From: an uncultured Prevotellaceae bacterium
Lineage (GTDB): Bacteria > Bacteroidota > Bacteroidia > Bacteroidales > Bacteroidaceae
DNA: 58,260 bases
Direction of reading: 5' to 3'
Assembly (NCBI GenBank): GCA_902800595.1
Contig: CADCFA010000008.1
Span: 1-58,260 of the forward strand
Shown piece by piece: positions 16,677-25,030 of this stretch. The notes under the pieces were generated by a model. That model was not told the DNA's origin. It saw only the letters and a program-made list of their open reading frames with translations, and did no database searches. The position numbers and the translations under genes are program-made. Numbering within the stretch: position 1 is the stretch's first letter; each line of letters opens with the position of its first letter.

Positions 16677-17187
16677 ACGGCTGCTGTCCATCGAGGGCAG
16701 CCCCATCCAGTATGTGGACTTGTGGAACAACAATGTTGAGTATATCGAGCAGGAAACCGGCTGGCCACGTCCGGCTGTGTTCGTTGAGTTCCGACCTGTC
16801 ATGTGGGAGCGTATGACCACACGCGGGGCCAACGAGTACCAGGCACGTGCAGAAATACGCCTGCATATCGTCACCGACTGGGACGGTAGCGCATCGTCTG
16901 AACATAGCGACGAAGCCCGACAGCAGACCATCGAGGCCCTTGACCTGAGTGAGCAGATACATGCTGCCCTGCTTGGCTTGCATGGTGACCACTTCGGGGA
17001 TTTGGAGATACAGGCTACCCTGACGAACCACAACCACGAAAACCTGATAGAGAATGTCGAGGTGTATAATGTTACCTTCACGCGCTCGATCGAGAAAAAA
17101 ACGCAGAGGGTTCGGGTTCCTATGGATGCCAAATTAGTGTCGCCCGGAGGTCAGGAAACGGAGGTTGTAGGGCCTGAAATACCCTAA
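16645..17187 (+). CDS. tail terminator/completion-like protein
   Basis: 180 residues. The N-terminal MRKEFYLAVSERLLSIE and beta-rich middle (PAVFVEFRPVMW, AEIRLHIVTDWDG) resemble phage tail terminators (gpU/gp37 type). Placement beside gpG supports this. No enzyme motif is present. Confidence 0.6.
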   Translation: MRKEFYLAVSERLLSIEGSPIQYVDLWNNNVEYIEQETGWPRPAVFVEFRPVMWERMTTRGANEYQARAEIRLHIVTDWDGSASSEHSDEARQQTIEALDLSEQIHAALLGLHGDHFGDLEIQATLTNHNHENLIENVEVYNVTFTRSIEKKTQRVRVPMDAKLVSPGGQETEVVGPEIP

Positions 17188-17222
17188 AACGGAACAAAAT
17201 AGTAACAATCAAATTATTAGTT

Positions 17223-17630
17223 ATGGAGATTTTTAAAAGTATCAGTATCGGCCCCATCAACATTTATGTGACAACGGGCCGCATGAAGAGAAGGAACAAG
17301 CGTGATGACATCTACCGCAACAATCGAAAGAAGCTGCTGCGTATTAAGCATCACCTGTGGAAGCAGAACCGGGGACGCTGCATGGAGTGTGGCAGGGAGT
17401 TCGATGAAGAGGAAATGGAGCTGCATCATATTGTTCCGATGTGCGAACGTCCCGACCTTGTGACGGCATTAACTAATCTGCATCTTGTATGTCGAGAATG
17501 CCACAATAGGCTTCATGGTAGGCCACTGGGGGGGGTATTTCTGCAAAAATTCAGGAATAATGCAAAAAAAATCCGCAAATCGTTTGGAGGTTGCGGATTT
17601 TTTTGTATCTTTGCAGCGAGTTCACAATAG
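17223..17630 (+). CDS. HNH endonuclease with read-through C-terminus
   Basis: HNH fold with zinc pairs CMECG and CRECH, and the catalytic core MELHHIVPMCERPDLVTALTNLHLVC. HNH proteins near terminases often act in packaging. The 135-residue frame ends inside the first 54-bp repeat, so its last ~20 residues (KIRKSFGGCGFF...) are encoded by the terminator-promoter module and may be an accident of that insertion. Confidence 0.82.
   Translation: MEIFKSISIGPINIYVTTGRMKRRNKRDDIYRNNRKKLLRIKHHLWKQNRGRCMECGREFDEEEMELHHIVPMCERPDLVTALTNLHLVCRECHNRLHGRPLGGVFLQKFRNNAKKIRKSFGGCGFFCIFAASSQ
17565..17618 (+). promoter_or_regulatory. composite terminator-promoter repeat, copy 1
   Basis: The hairpin ATCCGCAA (17571-17578) / TTGCGGAT (17591-17598) with a T-run forms an intrinsic terminator. 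TTTG at 17583-17586, exactly 19 bp, then TATCTTTG at 17606-17613 forms a consensus promoter whose spacer contains the terminator's 3' arm. It ends upstream transcripts and starts the moron. Confidence 0.85.
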
Positions 17631-17657
17631 AACGAGAATATCGTAATAATCAATAAT

Positions 17658-17828
17658 ATGACACCAACAACGACAACACCACATAGAACCGGAATCGTAA
17701 CAGACCGCAAAGGTGTAACTTTTTCCTACCGTTCTCCTATTGGAGAGCGGAAAGTAACTTTGTCCCATGCACTTATCGCACAAAGGGCAAATGAGTCCTA
17801 CGCTCGTATTGTAAGTGGAAAGAAGTAA
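17658..17828 (+). CDS. moron gene 1, 56-residue protein
   Basis: Starts with a Thr run (MTPTTTTPHRTG) followed by IVTDRKGVTFSYRSPIGERK and ends SYARIVSGKK. Unrecognised. It lies 45 bp behind the copy-1 promoter and overlaps the next gene (TAATG), so the pair are coupled. Confidence 0.65.
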   Translation: MTPTTTTPHRTGIVTDRKGVTFSYRSPIGERKVTLSHALIAQRANESYARIVSGKK

Positions 17829-18337
17829 TGGCCGAGAAGCAATACAATTTTATTTATAGCAAGCTCGTATCCAGTCAAGATGATGTGATTGGGTTGCTGG
17901 CATATAGCATCTACAAACGGCACAAAATTGAATTTATTGAGGACTTCAAGAAAAAGAAGGGAACCGCTCCTACTGACTCCGATATCGAAAGTTTCATTAT
18001 GTCCTCAGTAACGGAGAGTCAACTTGCGAAGTATAAAGAGAGTGCAGCTGCTATTTTAGGAGAGAATGTCGCGAGTGCTGTGAGAGATGAGCTAAACAAT
18101 ATCAACTTTGACTTTCAAAAGTCTGTTGAGCCAGTTGTAAAGAAGCACACATATTCAGCAGGAAAAACTATATTTCTTAATGTTATAGCTTCCTTTATTT
18201 TCTCACTTATACTTGTAGTCGTATTTATGCTTGGCTATACAACAGAAAGCGGCCTCAGGAAAAAGACAAAAGCGGTTATAGAGACTATTCAGGACGCTCA
18301 GACTGAGCAAATAAGCGATTCTACTCAAATAAAATAG
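17828..18337 (+). CDS. moron gene 2, single-pass membrane protein
   Basis: 169 residues. A soluble N-terminal part (1-115) with a helical charged segment is followed by one strong transmembrane helix (about 121-142; NVIASFIFSLILVVVFMLGY) and a short charged tail. Unrecognised. It is flanked by the 54-bp repeats and AT-richer than the surrounding head genes, the usual profile of a moron. Superinfection exclusion or toxin immunity are plausible but untested roles. Confidence 0.75.
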   Translation: MAEKQYNFIYSKLVSSQDDVIGLLAYSIYKRHKIEFIEDFKKKKGTAPTDSDIESFIMSSVTESQLAKYKESAAAILGENVASAVRDELNNINFDFQKSVEPVVKKHTYSAGKTIFLNVIASFIFSLILVVVFMLGYTTESGLRKKTKAVIETIQDAQTEQISDSTQIK

Positions 18338-18391
18338 AAAAAAATCCGCAAAAAGTTTGGAGGTTGCGGATTTTTTTGTATCTTTGCAGCG
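18338..18391 (+). promoter_or_regulatory. composite terminator-promoter repeat, copy 2
   Basis: Identical to copy 1 at 52 of 54 positions. Hairpin arms are at 18344-18351 and 18364-18371. Promoter elements are TTTG at 18356-18359 and TATCTTTG at 18379-18386, again 19 bp apart. It terminates the moron immediately after its stop codon. Confidence 0.85.
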
Positions 18392-18457
18392 TGAGGGATG
18401 GGTAAACCTTCAGAGACCCGCTCTCATTCCAGCCAAGTTAAATGCTTGGCTTTTTTA
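18391..18457 (+). ncRNA. candidate short RNA between promoter and terminator
   Basis: The copy-2 promoter would start transcription near 18391. An intrinsic terminator (AGCCAAG / CTTGGCT, then TTTTTT) ends at about 18457. No reading frame lies between, only ~67 nt. It runs antisense to the last bases of the MuF gene. Existence of a stable RNA is inference. Confidence 0.4.
18431..18457 (+). terminator. intrinsic terminator facing the MuF gene
   Basis: 7-bp stem AGCCAAG / CTTGGCT followed by a T-run on the plus strand. It overlaps the MuF stop codon and keeps plus-strand transcripts out of the convergent head operon. Confidence 0.75.
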
Positions 18458-19793
18458 TTTGGATAATCTTATCGCCGTGAATGCAATAAATCAAATCAAA
18501 CAATTTATATTGTGGAGTACCCCTGAGACCATTGAACTTTGAAAGGCCAATATTGAACTCACCAATATCAAAATTGTCATTAGGGAAGTATATAACGGCA
18601 ATCTTCGTATCAGGTTTTGAAGCACAGTGCTTGAGTGCATTTCTTATGTTGTTTGACGTAGCTGTCTCTGCACCGGCTATTTCAAATGGCAAGCCATCCC
18701 ATAACCCCTCACAGCTCTTATGCTTATATATGTCTTGGGGCTCCTCACCAAATACAACAGAATGGCCGCTACGAAATCCAGCATCCTGAACATCGGTCTC
18801 ATACCAACCTTTCTTTCCATCAAACTTGTGCCCTACGTGTGTAGCCTTAACTCCACCGCTTTCCTCATGGAAACCTACATCCTTGTAGTCGGAGGCATTT
18901 AATAACCGATTGTATTCTGCCTTGTTTTTGTCCCTATTGACGGAACGTAACAATCGACATGCCTCGCATAGTTCGTTCTCCGGCACGAATGCCAGGTTAA
19001 GTTTGCCTTTGGCGATATCGCAGTCACGACAACGCTTGATGGTGTACGGGTTGTAGTCAGGGAACGTCTTCTGCTCCATACCAGCATTAAACTGGAAGAT
19101 GCCTTTGGTGTCCTTTCCTGTGGCCTGTGCTCCCCGTTGCATGGCCTCATCGCGTGGGGTGGTCGGATACTTGGTCTTGCGAACCTGTACGACTGTGCAG
19201 CGGCAGTTCCAGCCGTTGGGTGGGTAGTATGTCTGCCAGAACGGATCACTTGGCGGCAACGTCACACCATTAAGTGCAGCGTGTTCCGGGCGTACCTTGC
19301 TATCACCAGCCGTGCGGTACTGGAGGTTGTAGCGGTCGCCGTCCTGTTCTATCTGCTCCCACTTGCCAGCCATTTCAGCCGATGACTGCACGAAGTTGTA
19401 CTCAGCACGGAGATAGTTTTTGTTGTAGGTTTCGTCTATCTTTCGAACGTCGTTTAAGAACTGTTCAAACGGCTTTCGGTTGCCGCTCTCATCAACCAGG
19501 GATGGGAAGGCCTCATTGAGTTCGTGGAACGTCTTAATTCCGCTGAAGATATAATCAGACTGTTGGAGCCGCTGACGCATACGGTCGGACATGGCTGTCT
19601 GGGAGAAAGCCGCATCGAGCACCTGGGCATGCGTATCGATGAAATCCTGCACGGGTTTCTCCCTCAGGATATCAACACTGAACTGCGCTCCGGCTTTCGA
19701 GTGAAGCGACTGCATCATGGGTTCGAAGAGGGCTGAAAGCTGCTGGCGTAGCGCGTCCGTTTCCGGGCTTGCCAACTCCAGAGTTCCGGGCAT
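18438..19793 (-). CDS. MuF head-morphogenesis protein with toxin-like C-terminus
   Basis: 451 residues. The N-terminal ~250 are Mu gpF-like (minor head protein; SDPFWQTYYPPNGWNCRCTV is the family core). A zinc-ribbon pair (CRDCD, CEACR) follows. The C-terminal ~155 residues (from KAEYNRLLNASDYKDVG) resemble CDI-type nuclease toxins: SCEGLWDGLPFEIAGAETATS, NNIRNALKHC and KIAVIYFPNDNF follow a PD-(D/E)xK-like order, though the usual Lys after Glu is absent. The frame is open upstream towards the portal stop, so a non-ATG earlier start is possible. Confidence 0.85.
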   Translation of the reverse strand: MPGTLELASPETDALRQQLSALFEPMMQSLHSKAGAQFSVDILREKPVQDFIDTHAQVLDAAFSQTAMSDRMRQRLQQSDYIFSGIKTFHELNEAFPSLVDESGNRKPFEQFLNDVRKIDETYNKNYLRAEYNFVQSSAEMAGKWEQIEQDGDRYNLQYRTAGDSKVRPEHAALNGVTLPPSDPFWQTYYPPNGWNCRCTVVQVRKTKYPTTPRDEAMQRGAQATGKDTKGIFQFNAGMEQKTFPDYNPYTIKRCRDCDIAKGKLNLAFVPENELCEACRLLRSVNRDKNKAEYNRLLNASDYKDVGFHEESGGVKATHVGHKFDGKKGWYETDVQDAGFRSGHSVVFGEEPQDIYKHKSCEGLWDGLPFEIAGAETATSNNIRNALKHCASKPDTKIAVIYFPNDNFDIGEFNIGLSKFNGLRGTPQYKLFDLIYCIHGDKIIQIKKPSI

Positions 19794-19846
19794 GTCAGCC
19801 AGCAGCTCTGTATATCGGCTGTGCAGCCCCTCGTAGTCAGAGGGGC

Positions 19847-21193
19847 TTAGTCGAAAAAACGGCTCTCATTTGGCTTGTGTTGGCCTTTCTTATCATCGTC
19901 GGGCGTTTCCCCGCCGTTACCTCCGTTATCGTCATGTTGGGGCTGTGTGGGGCCAATCAGGGGCTGCTGCTGTCTGCGTTCCCCAACAGGGATGCCGTAT
20001 TTGTTCTCGAAGTACTTGCCATCAACATCGTAGTTGTTGACAACCAGTTCCTCGACGGCCTTCTGCTGCTCAGGCGTGTAGTCCACAGAGTCATCCCATT
20101 TGAACTGCAGGCCTTGAAGTGGGAACCCGTGCCGTATCATTCGTGGTATGAGCTGCTCGTTGATGATATCGCACAGCATATCACGGTCGGCATCGATAAG
20201 GTTCTCGAATACCTCCAGATGCGTTTCTGACTGACTGAGTGAGCTACCGTCCTCGATGGTCATTGTCTGACCGATGACCAGCTTCGAAAGTTCAGAGTTG
20301 GCGCGATCCACTCGTTTGTCGTACACGTTGAAAGCATCGCCCTTTGAACTCTCCACCACCTCAATATCGGTTCCCTCCTGAAACAGTCCCCAGCCCTCGG
20401 TTCCCATTTCGGCCATCATCTTTTCCATCTTGGCCAGCTCCTTATCGTCACGGGTCGTGGTATGGGCTATGCGCATAGGCATGCCGAAGATTTCAGCGAA
20501 GGTGTCCCAAAAGGCCAATGCGTTCTTTTTGGGTATGGTCTGAGTGGCTGCCTTCAGGAATAATCCCAAGGCCTCAGGCTGTCCCACCTCCACGAGCCAG
20601 TCGCAGAATGGTGGCTGGTGGTAGTCGATGCCAGTATGCCAGTCCATACCCAATTCGGGGATGACGCGGTGATATTCAGGAATGACGTGCTTACGCTCTA
20701 TGAGCCTCACGCCGTTATAGGTAAGCCTTCCGTTGATATCGGTTGTCAGGTCGCCCAACTCTATGAGCGAGTGGCCCCAATAGTTAGCATCGAGCGCATA
20801 GTGCAAGAGCTGCTTGAACCAGGGCTTTGCAAAGAACTTGGCGGCTTCCTCATTCTCTTTCTCCTTATCATCTACCAGTTTGAATGCCTTAGCCAATACA
20901 AAACCCTCGCGCTGCTGGATACAGCCCGAAAGATGCAGGTCGATATCCACGTCACGGTAGATATCATAAAGACGCTGGCGGTTGGGGTTATCAACGTTGA
21001 TGGCCATCTGCCATGCGTGCCTCCAGTCACCGATATCCTTACGAGTCAGCGCGTCGGTCTGACGCTGTAACTCCACGACCATCTTTTTCAGTCGCTTGCG
21101 GTCGCCCTCCTTTGCCAGATTGAACGTACCGTATTGTGAATTCAGTACACGCCCTGATAGCGGGTTCTGCTTATTATTTCCTTTCTTTTTCAT
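19847..21193 (-). CDS. portal protein (DUF935, Mu gp29-like)
   Basis: 448 residues. It forms the dodecameric portal through which DNA is packaged. Visible are the family segments DVDIDLHLSGCIQQREGFVL, FAEIFGMPMRIA, the acidic active-helix region and FENKYGIPVGE. The C-terminal tail (400-448) is Gln/Pro/Asp rich and low complexity. It sits between DUF1320 and MuF in the minus-strand head operon. Confidence 0.9.
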   Translation of the reverse strand: MKKKGNNKQNPLSGRVLNSQYGTFNLAKEGDRKRLKKMVVELQRQTDALTRKDIGDWRHAWQMAINVDNPNRQRLYDIYRDVDIDLHLSGCIQQREGFVLAKAFKLVDDKEKENEEAAKFFAKPWFKQLLHYALDANYWGHSLIELGDLTTDINGRLTYNGVRLIERKHVIPEYHRVIPELGMDWHTGIDYHQPPFCDWLVEVGQPEALGLFLKAATQTIPKKNALAFWDTFAEIFGMPMRIAHTTTRDDKELAKMEKMMAEMGTEGWGLFQEGTDIEVVESSKGDAFNVYDKRVDRANSELSKLVIGQTMTIEDGSSLSQSETHLEVFENLIDADRDMLCDIINEQLIPRMIRHGFPLQGLQFKWDDSVDYTPEQQKAVEELVVNNYDVDGKYFENKYGIPVGERRQQQPLIGPTQPQHDDNGGNGGETPDDDKKGQHKPNESRFFD

Positions 21194-21196
21194 ACC

Positions 21197-21616
21197 TTAC
21201 CAATTATGCTTTAGTTTCGGCTGTGAGCTATACTTGAAAAGGAAGCCTGTAGGCTCTCCGTCCTCATCAGTGGCCAAAGGTAAGTCAGGCAAGATCTTCT
21301 CGGCCTGTACGCCCTTCAGCCAATCGAGGGCGCGTTCGTAACGCTTCTCGCGGATCTGCATACCCATATTCTGGGGCAGCGACGCGGCCATGTGGTATAG
21401 TGCAATATCACAGGTGTACATGACCACAAGCTGGTTGCGGTTATCACCATCGGCACTGAATATGGCCTGGCAGTCATACTTGGGGCGTAGGTAGCCCGCT
21501 ATTTCCTCGATGGCCTCCTTCTCGGCTTTGGCCCGGTTCTCGGCACTCACCTGAGTAACGATGCGTAGCGCACCCTCACCGATAACCACCTTGTAATCTT
21601 CGTCTGTGATGAACAT
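21197..21616 (-). CDS. DUF1320 protein (Mu gp36-like)
   Basis: 139 residues, beginning MFITDEDYKVVIGE, with AIEEIAGYLRPKYDC and YTCDIALYHMAASLPQNM typical of the family, which acts as a head-tail connector. It ends 3 bp before the portal start. In Mu it is encoded with the head genes. Confidence 0.85.
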   Translation of the reverse strand: MFITDEDYKVVIGEGALRIVTQVSAENRAKAEKEAIEEIAGYLRPKYDCQAIFSADGDNRNQLVVMYTCDIALYHMAASLPQNMGMQIREKRYERALDWLKGVQAEKILPDLPLATDEDGEPTGFLFKYSSQPKLKHNW

Positions 21617-21624
21617 AGTGCTGC

Positions 21625-21855
21625 TTATTTAGTTACGAACAAAGCGCGTTTCTCGATATCCTGAACCTTCACGCCTTTCTTGAACTGATGTGTGGCCACC
21701 ATTTTCTTGATGTCCTGTTTAGCCACCACCACCAGTTTTCCATTAACTACTACTACGAGCTGTTTACGGCCCGTCAGCTTCTGAAGCTTAACGGCCTTTT
21801 TGACGGCGCGTTTGTAACGCCATGCGTTGTACAAGTCTTTAATCAGTTGTATCAT
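21625..21855 (-). CDS. small basic phage protein
   Basis: 76 residues from the ATG at 21855; the longer frame to 21969 overlaps the terminase gene. Very basic (RYKRAVKKAVKLQKLTGRK), then LVVVVNGKLVVVAKQDI, resembling a small beta-hairpin structural protein. Not recognised. Confidence 0.65.
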   Translation of the reverse strand: MIQLIKDLYNAWRYKRAVKKAVKLQKLTGRKQLVVVVNGKLVVVAKQDIKKMVATHQFKKGVKVQDIEKRALFVTK

Positions 21856-21856
21856 A

Positions 21857-23416
21857 TTACCATGTATTTTTGGGGCTCGGACGCTTGCCGAACCTCGGTG
21901 TAAACTTTTGTATGCGCGTGTTCTTTTGTAATATATAGATGGCTCCTTCGTCGGCATCCGGCGCGTCATCGTTGCCGCTCATTCCCTTTTGGAAAGCCAA
22001 AGTCTGCTCAAGTCCGGCCTGCATGTCCGGGTCATCTTTCTGCGACTCATCGTAGAACACAAAGCCACGTTCCCATAACGGACTGATTGCCTCTATACGC
22101 TGGAACTTATCGGGCTTCTTTCGTTTGTCGCCTGTGATGGGCAGTTGGTAGCCTCTAAGCTCTCCCTCAGTGGTGAAGTCATCGAGTATCATATCCTGCA
22201 TGAAGGAAGCCTCCATTGCAAAGCGGATGGCAATGCCCTCTTCCTGGCTCCACTCATAGATATCATAGCACCACCTTACCATTTCAGCAAGGGAGGTCTT
22301 ACGGACGAAGGCCCTCAGTTGCCAGAGGTTCGTCTTTTGCTTACCCCATAGCTTAGCTGACTTGGTATCGTTCTTTTGGGTTCCCTTCCAAGATGGGTCG
22401 ATGTAAAGGACGAATTCAGAGAACTCCTTCCACTTGGGACGCTTGGCCCAACGTATCCACTCATGCTTGAACACGTTACCCTCCACAATCGGGTTGTGCA
22501 TCATCTCCTTGTTCCAAGCGCGGTAGCCGACAAACTCTTCATAAGCCCGTGCCTCTTCCTTAGTCCATTTATCCTTCCATACAGGCTCGCCCTCGTTGTC
22601 AACTGCATAGACAGTCGAAACGTGTACGCCCTTTGTGGCACAGATGTTGGCCAGTACTGAGGTCTTACTAATGAGGTTGCCTACCATGATAAAGCGGCCA
22701 CGTCCTACATCAAGCGCACCGAAAAGGGCCTCTTTTACCCAATCCGTCAACTCGCCCACACGTCGCTTGTTTCGGCATAGCTCATCATCGTCGAGGTCAT
22801 CTATAACGATGTAGTCGGGACGTGCCTCGCGCTTTCTGAGACCACGTGGCGACTGCCCGCGACCGCATGCCAGGAATGAAACACCGTTGCGTGTGGTGAA
22901 CTCTCCCTCCGTCCAATCGCCCAAGGTCATCTGCTCCCCAAAGTCGGCAATAATGCGCTTGTTGTACTGGAGCTCAGCTTGAATGTCGCCCAACAGTCGG
23001 TTGGCACTATCCTCAGACTTACCAACAATCACCATGAAGTTGATCAGCCGTTTGGGCTGGAATATCAACCAAAGCGGCATGAAGATGTCGAAATGCGTGG
23101 ACTTGGCGTGACCGCGTGGCCATTTGAACACGGCCTTGAGATTGGGCGTATTCTTAACCTTCTGCGCTGCCTGGTTATGGAACGGGGCATTGTGGATAAT
23201 GCGGACGGGCTCACCCGTCACCTTATCGCGCAGTGTGAGGAAATGGGGGAAATAGTACTCACAGAAAGCGGCATAGTCTTTCTGGAGCCTGCGAATACGC
23301 TGCTCCTTCTGCGTCTGGCTTTCACGTGTGAGCTGTGAAGTCTCTGTAAGCGACTGTATTTGCTTACAGTGTTCCTGCCATTGCTCAAGTGCCTGTTTCC
23401 TTTCCGCTGCTGTCAT
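21857..23416 (-). CDS. terminase large subunit (Mu gp28-like)
   Basis: Packaging motor: ATPase plus headful nuclease. 519 residues. Walker A-like KWPRGHAKST (98-107), Walker B YIVIDDLDDDE (202-212), coupling motif GNLISKTSVL, then an RNase H-like nuclease with Asp in LYIDPSWKGTQKND and later acidic residues. Length is normal for Mu-type TerL. Confidence 0.9.
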   Translation of the reverse strand: MTAAERKQALEQWQEHCKQIQSLTETSQLTRESQTQKEQRIRRLQKDYAAFCEYYFPHFLTLRDKVTGEPVRIIHNAPFHNQAAQKVKNTPNLKAVFKWPRGHAKSTHFDIFMPLWLIFQPKRLINFMVIVGKSEDSANRLLGDIQAELQYNKRIIADFGEQMTLGDWTEGEFTTRNGVSFLACGRGQSPRGLRKREARPDYIVIDDLDDDELCRNKRRVGELTDWVKEALFGALDVGRGRFIMVGNLISKTSVLANICATKGVHVSTVYAVDNEGEPVWKDKWTKEEARAYEEFVGYRAWNKEMMHNPIVEGNVFKHEWIRWAKRPKWKEFSEFVLYIDPSWKGTQKNDTKSAKLWGKQKTNLWQLRAFVRKTSLAEMVRWCYDIYEWSQEEGIAIRFAMEASFMQDMILDDFTTEGELRGYQLPITGDKRKKPDKFQRIEAISPLWERGFVFYDESQKDDPDMQAGLEQTLAFQKGMSGNDDAPDADEGAIYILQKNTRIQKFTPRFGKRPSPKNTW

Positions 23417-23428
23417 GGGGCAGTGAGT

Positions 23429-23902
23429 TTAGAGTTCGGCACTTGGGGCCATCTTTTCCATGAGGAACTGGTTCTGGTACTTGTTGATGGCCTTGATGAG
23501 TTCGGGGGTGATTTCCGGGTCAAACTCAGCATTGTACTGGAGCCATTTGTTGAACGCCATGAATACCTCGATGGCATCTACCACGTTGGCCTTCTTATCA
23601 AGTTTCTCGACTACGGCACTCAGCTTAGACAGCTTATCGGCCAGTGAGCCAATCAGTGTCGGGTCGTTGGACTTGTTGACGTTCTCAATGAGTTGGTCAA
23701 TAGTGAGCAGCAGTTTGTTCACCAGTTCCGGGCGTGTGATGTTCTTGGCGGCGCGTGCCTCCTTCCATCCTTCCTTCGTACACCAGTTCGATATGGTAAC
23801 GCGTGATACGCCCAACCGTTCTGAAATTTCCAGTTGCTCCATGCCGGACATATACAGTGAACGTCCGAGCTGTTTCTTGTTTTCAAGTTCTGCTTTTGTC
23901 AT
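23429..23902 (-). CDS. terminase small subunit-like protein
   Basis: 157 residues from the ATG at 23902 (MTKAELENKKQLGRSLYMSG), preferred over an upstream start at 23938. HTH about 20-45 (EQLEISERLGVSRVTISNWC) and a helical oligomerisation region. The location next to TerL supports the call. Confidence 0.82.
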   Translation of the reverse strand: MTKAELENKKQLGRSLYMSGMEQLEISERLGVSRVTISNWCTKEGWKEARAAKNITRPELVNKLLLTIDQLIENVNKSNDPTLIGSLADKLSKLSAVVEKLDKKANVVDAIEVFMAFNKWLQYNAEFDPEITPELIKAINKYQNQFLMEKMAPSAEL

Positions 23903-24070
23903 TGCGCTATTACTTTTTATTGCGATTTTGCAGTGCAAAATTGCATAAAAAGGGCCACACTAACAAAAAACGGTGTACTCGTTGCAGCCTTTACTGCAAG
24001 CGTTGCAGCGTTTTTTGGAGGGTCGCTGGAAAGTGCGTAATATTGCAGTCGCAAAACATAAGTAATTGAT
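23903..24070. promoter_or_regulatory. divergent late control region
   Basis: 168 bp between the minus-strand packaging block and the plus-strand capsid/tail block. It holds direct copies of GTTGCAGC at 23981-23988 and 24002-24009, with ACTGCAA between. I see no TTTG/TAnnTTTG promoter, which fits activator-dependent late promoters as in Mu. Confidence 0.5.
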
Positions 24071-25006
24071 ATGAGTAAGCGAGTAAGAATTACCAATGAA
24101 AGCGTCAACAGCTACGGCTTCCGGGTTCTGACCAGCGGAATAGATCTGGAGCAGTACAGACGCAACCCCGTGCTCCTGTATATGCACGAGCGCGGTAATG
24201 TTATAGGTTACGTGAAAGACCTGCAAGTTGAGAACGGCGAGGTGACCGGCGAACTGGTATTTGATGAAGCCAGCGAGTTGAGTATCCGATGCAAGAAACA
24301 GTTCGAGGTTGGAAGCCTCCGAATGGTAAGCGTCGGTTTGGATCCGAAGGAGACCAGCGGTGCTCCTGAGCTGCTGCTTGAGGGTCAGACCAGACCAACC
24401 GTCACCAAGAGCAAGTTGGTGGAGGTGTCACTTGTGGATATCGGAGCCAATGACGATGCCATTAGAATGTACAACGAAGGTACAGCTATTGAATTAGGAA
24501 AAGACGGCAACTGCCTGTTGCCATTACTGAGTAATAACCCCATCAATCAAACAACAATGGATTTAAAGAAGTTAGCCCTACAGTTGGGCCTGCCTGAGAC
24601 GGCAGACGAGGCAACCGTTCTCTCGAAGATTGCCGAATTGCAGAAAGAGGCCGGAGCGTCTGTAACGCTCAAGGCTGAGAATGACAAGCTGAAGCTTGCA
24701 GGTATTACAACTCTCGTGGACAAAGCCATCACCGAGAAGAAGATCACTGTCGAGAATAAGGAACACTTCCTTAACCTCGGTAAGACCATCGGTGCTGAGG
24801 AACTTGAGAAGACTCTTGCAGCCATGTCGCCCAACGTAAAGCTGAGCGGTATCATCAACCATCAGGGTGGCAGTCCCGCACAGCAGGGCTCATACACCAA
24901 GCTGAGCGAGGTTCCTGAGGCAGAGCTGCTGACAATGCGTCAGTCAGATCCAGCAACCTACAAGCGTCTGTTCAAGGCCGAGTATGGCTATGAGTGTGAA
25001 ATCTAA
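24071..25006 (+). CDS. prohead protease-scaffold fusion
   Basis: 311 residues. The N-terminal ~140 are an HK97/Mu-type prohead serine protease: His39 in LLYMHERGNVIG, Ser87 in GSLRMVSVGLDP. The C-terminal half is scaffold-like: DLKKLALQLGLPETADEATVLSKI, a helical stretch, then the end segment. An in-frame ATG at 24557 behind AAACAACA would yield the scaffold alone, as in Mu I/Z. Confidence 0.85.
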   Translation: MSKRVRITNESVNSYGFRVLTSGIDLEQYRRNPVLLYMHERGNVIGYVKDLQVENGEVTGELVFDEASELSIRCKKQFEVGSLRMVSVGLDPKETSGAPELLLEGQTRPTVTKSKLVEVSLVDIGANDDAIRMYNEGTAIELGKDGNCLLPLLSNNPINQTTMDLKKLALQLGLPETADEATVLSKIAELQKEAGASVTLKAENDKLKLAGITTLVDKAITEKKITVENKEHFLNLGKTIGAEELEKTLAAMSPNVKLSGIINHQGGSPAQQGSYTKLSEVPEAELLTMRQSDPATYKRLFKAEYGYECEI

Positions 25007-25030
25007 TGTCAAACCAATAAGAAAACGAAC

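Noticed and set aside
19137-19519. Plus-strand frames inside MuF
   Set aside because: Shadow frames opposite the MuF core; no motifs.
21856-21969. Longer start of the small basic protein
   Set aside because: Would overlap the terminase gene almost completely; the ATG at 21855 fits the 1-bp gap.
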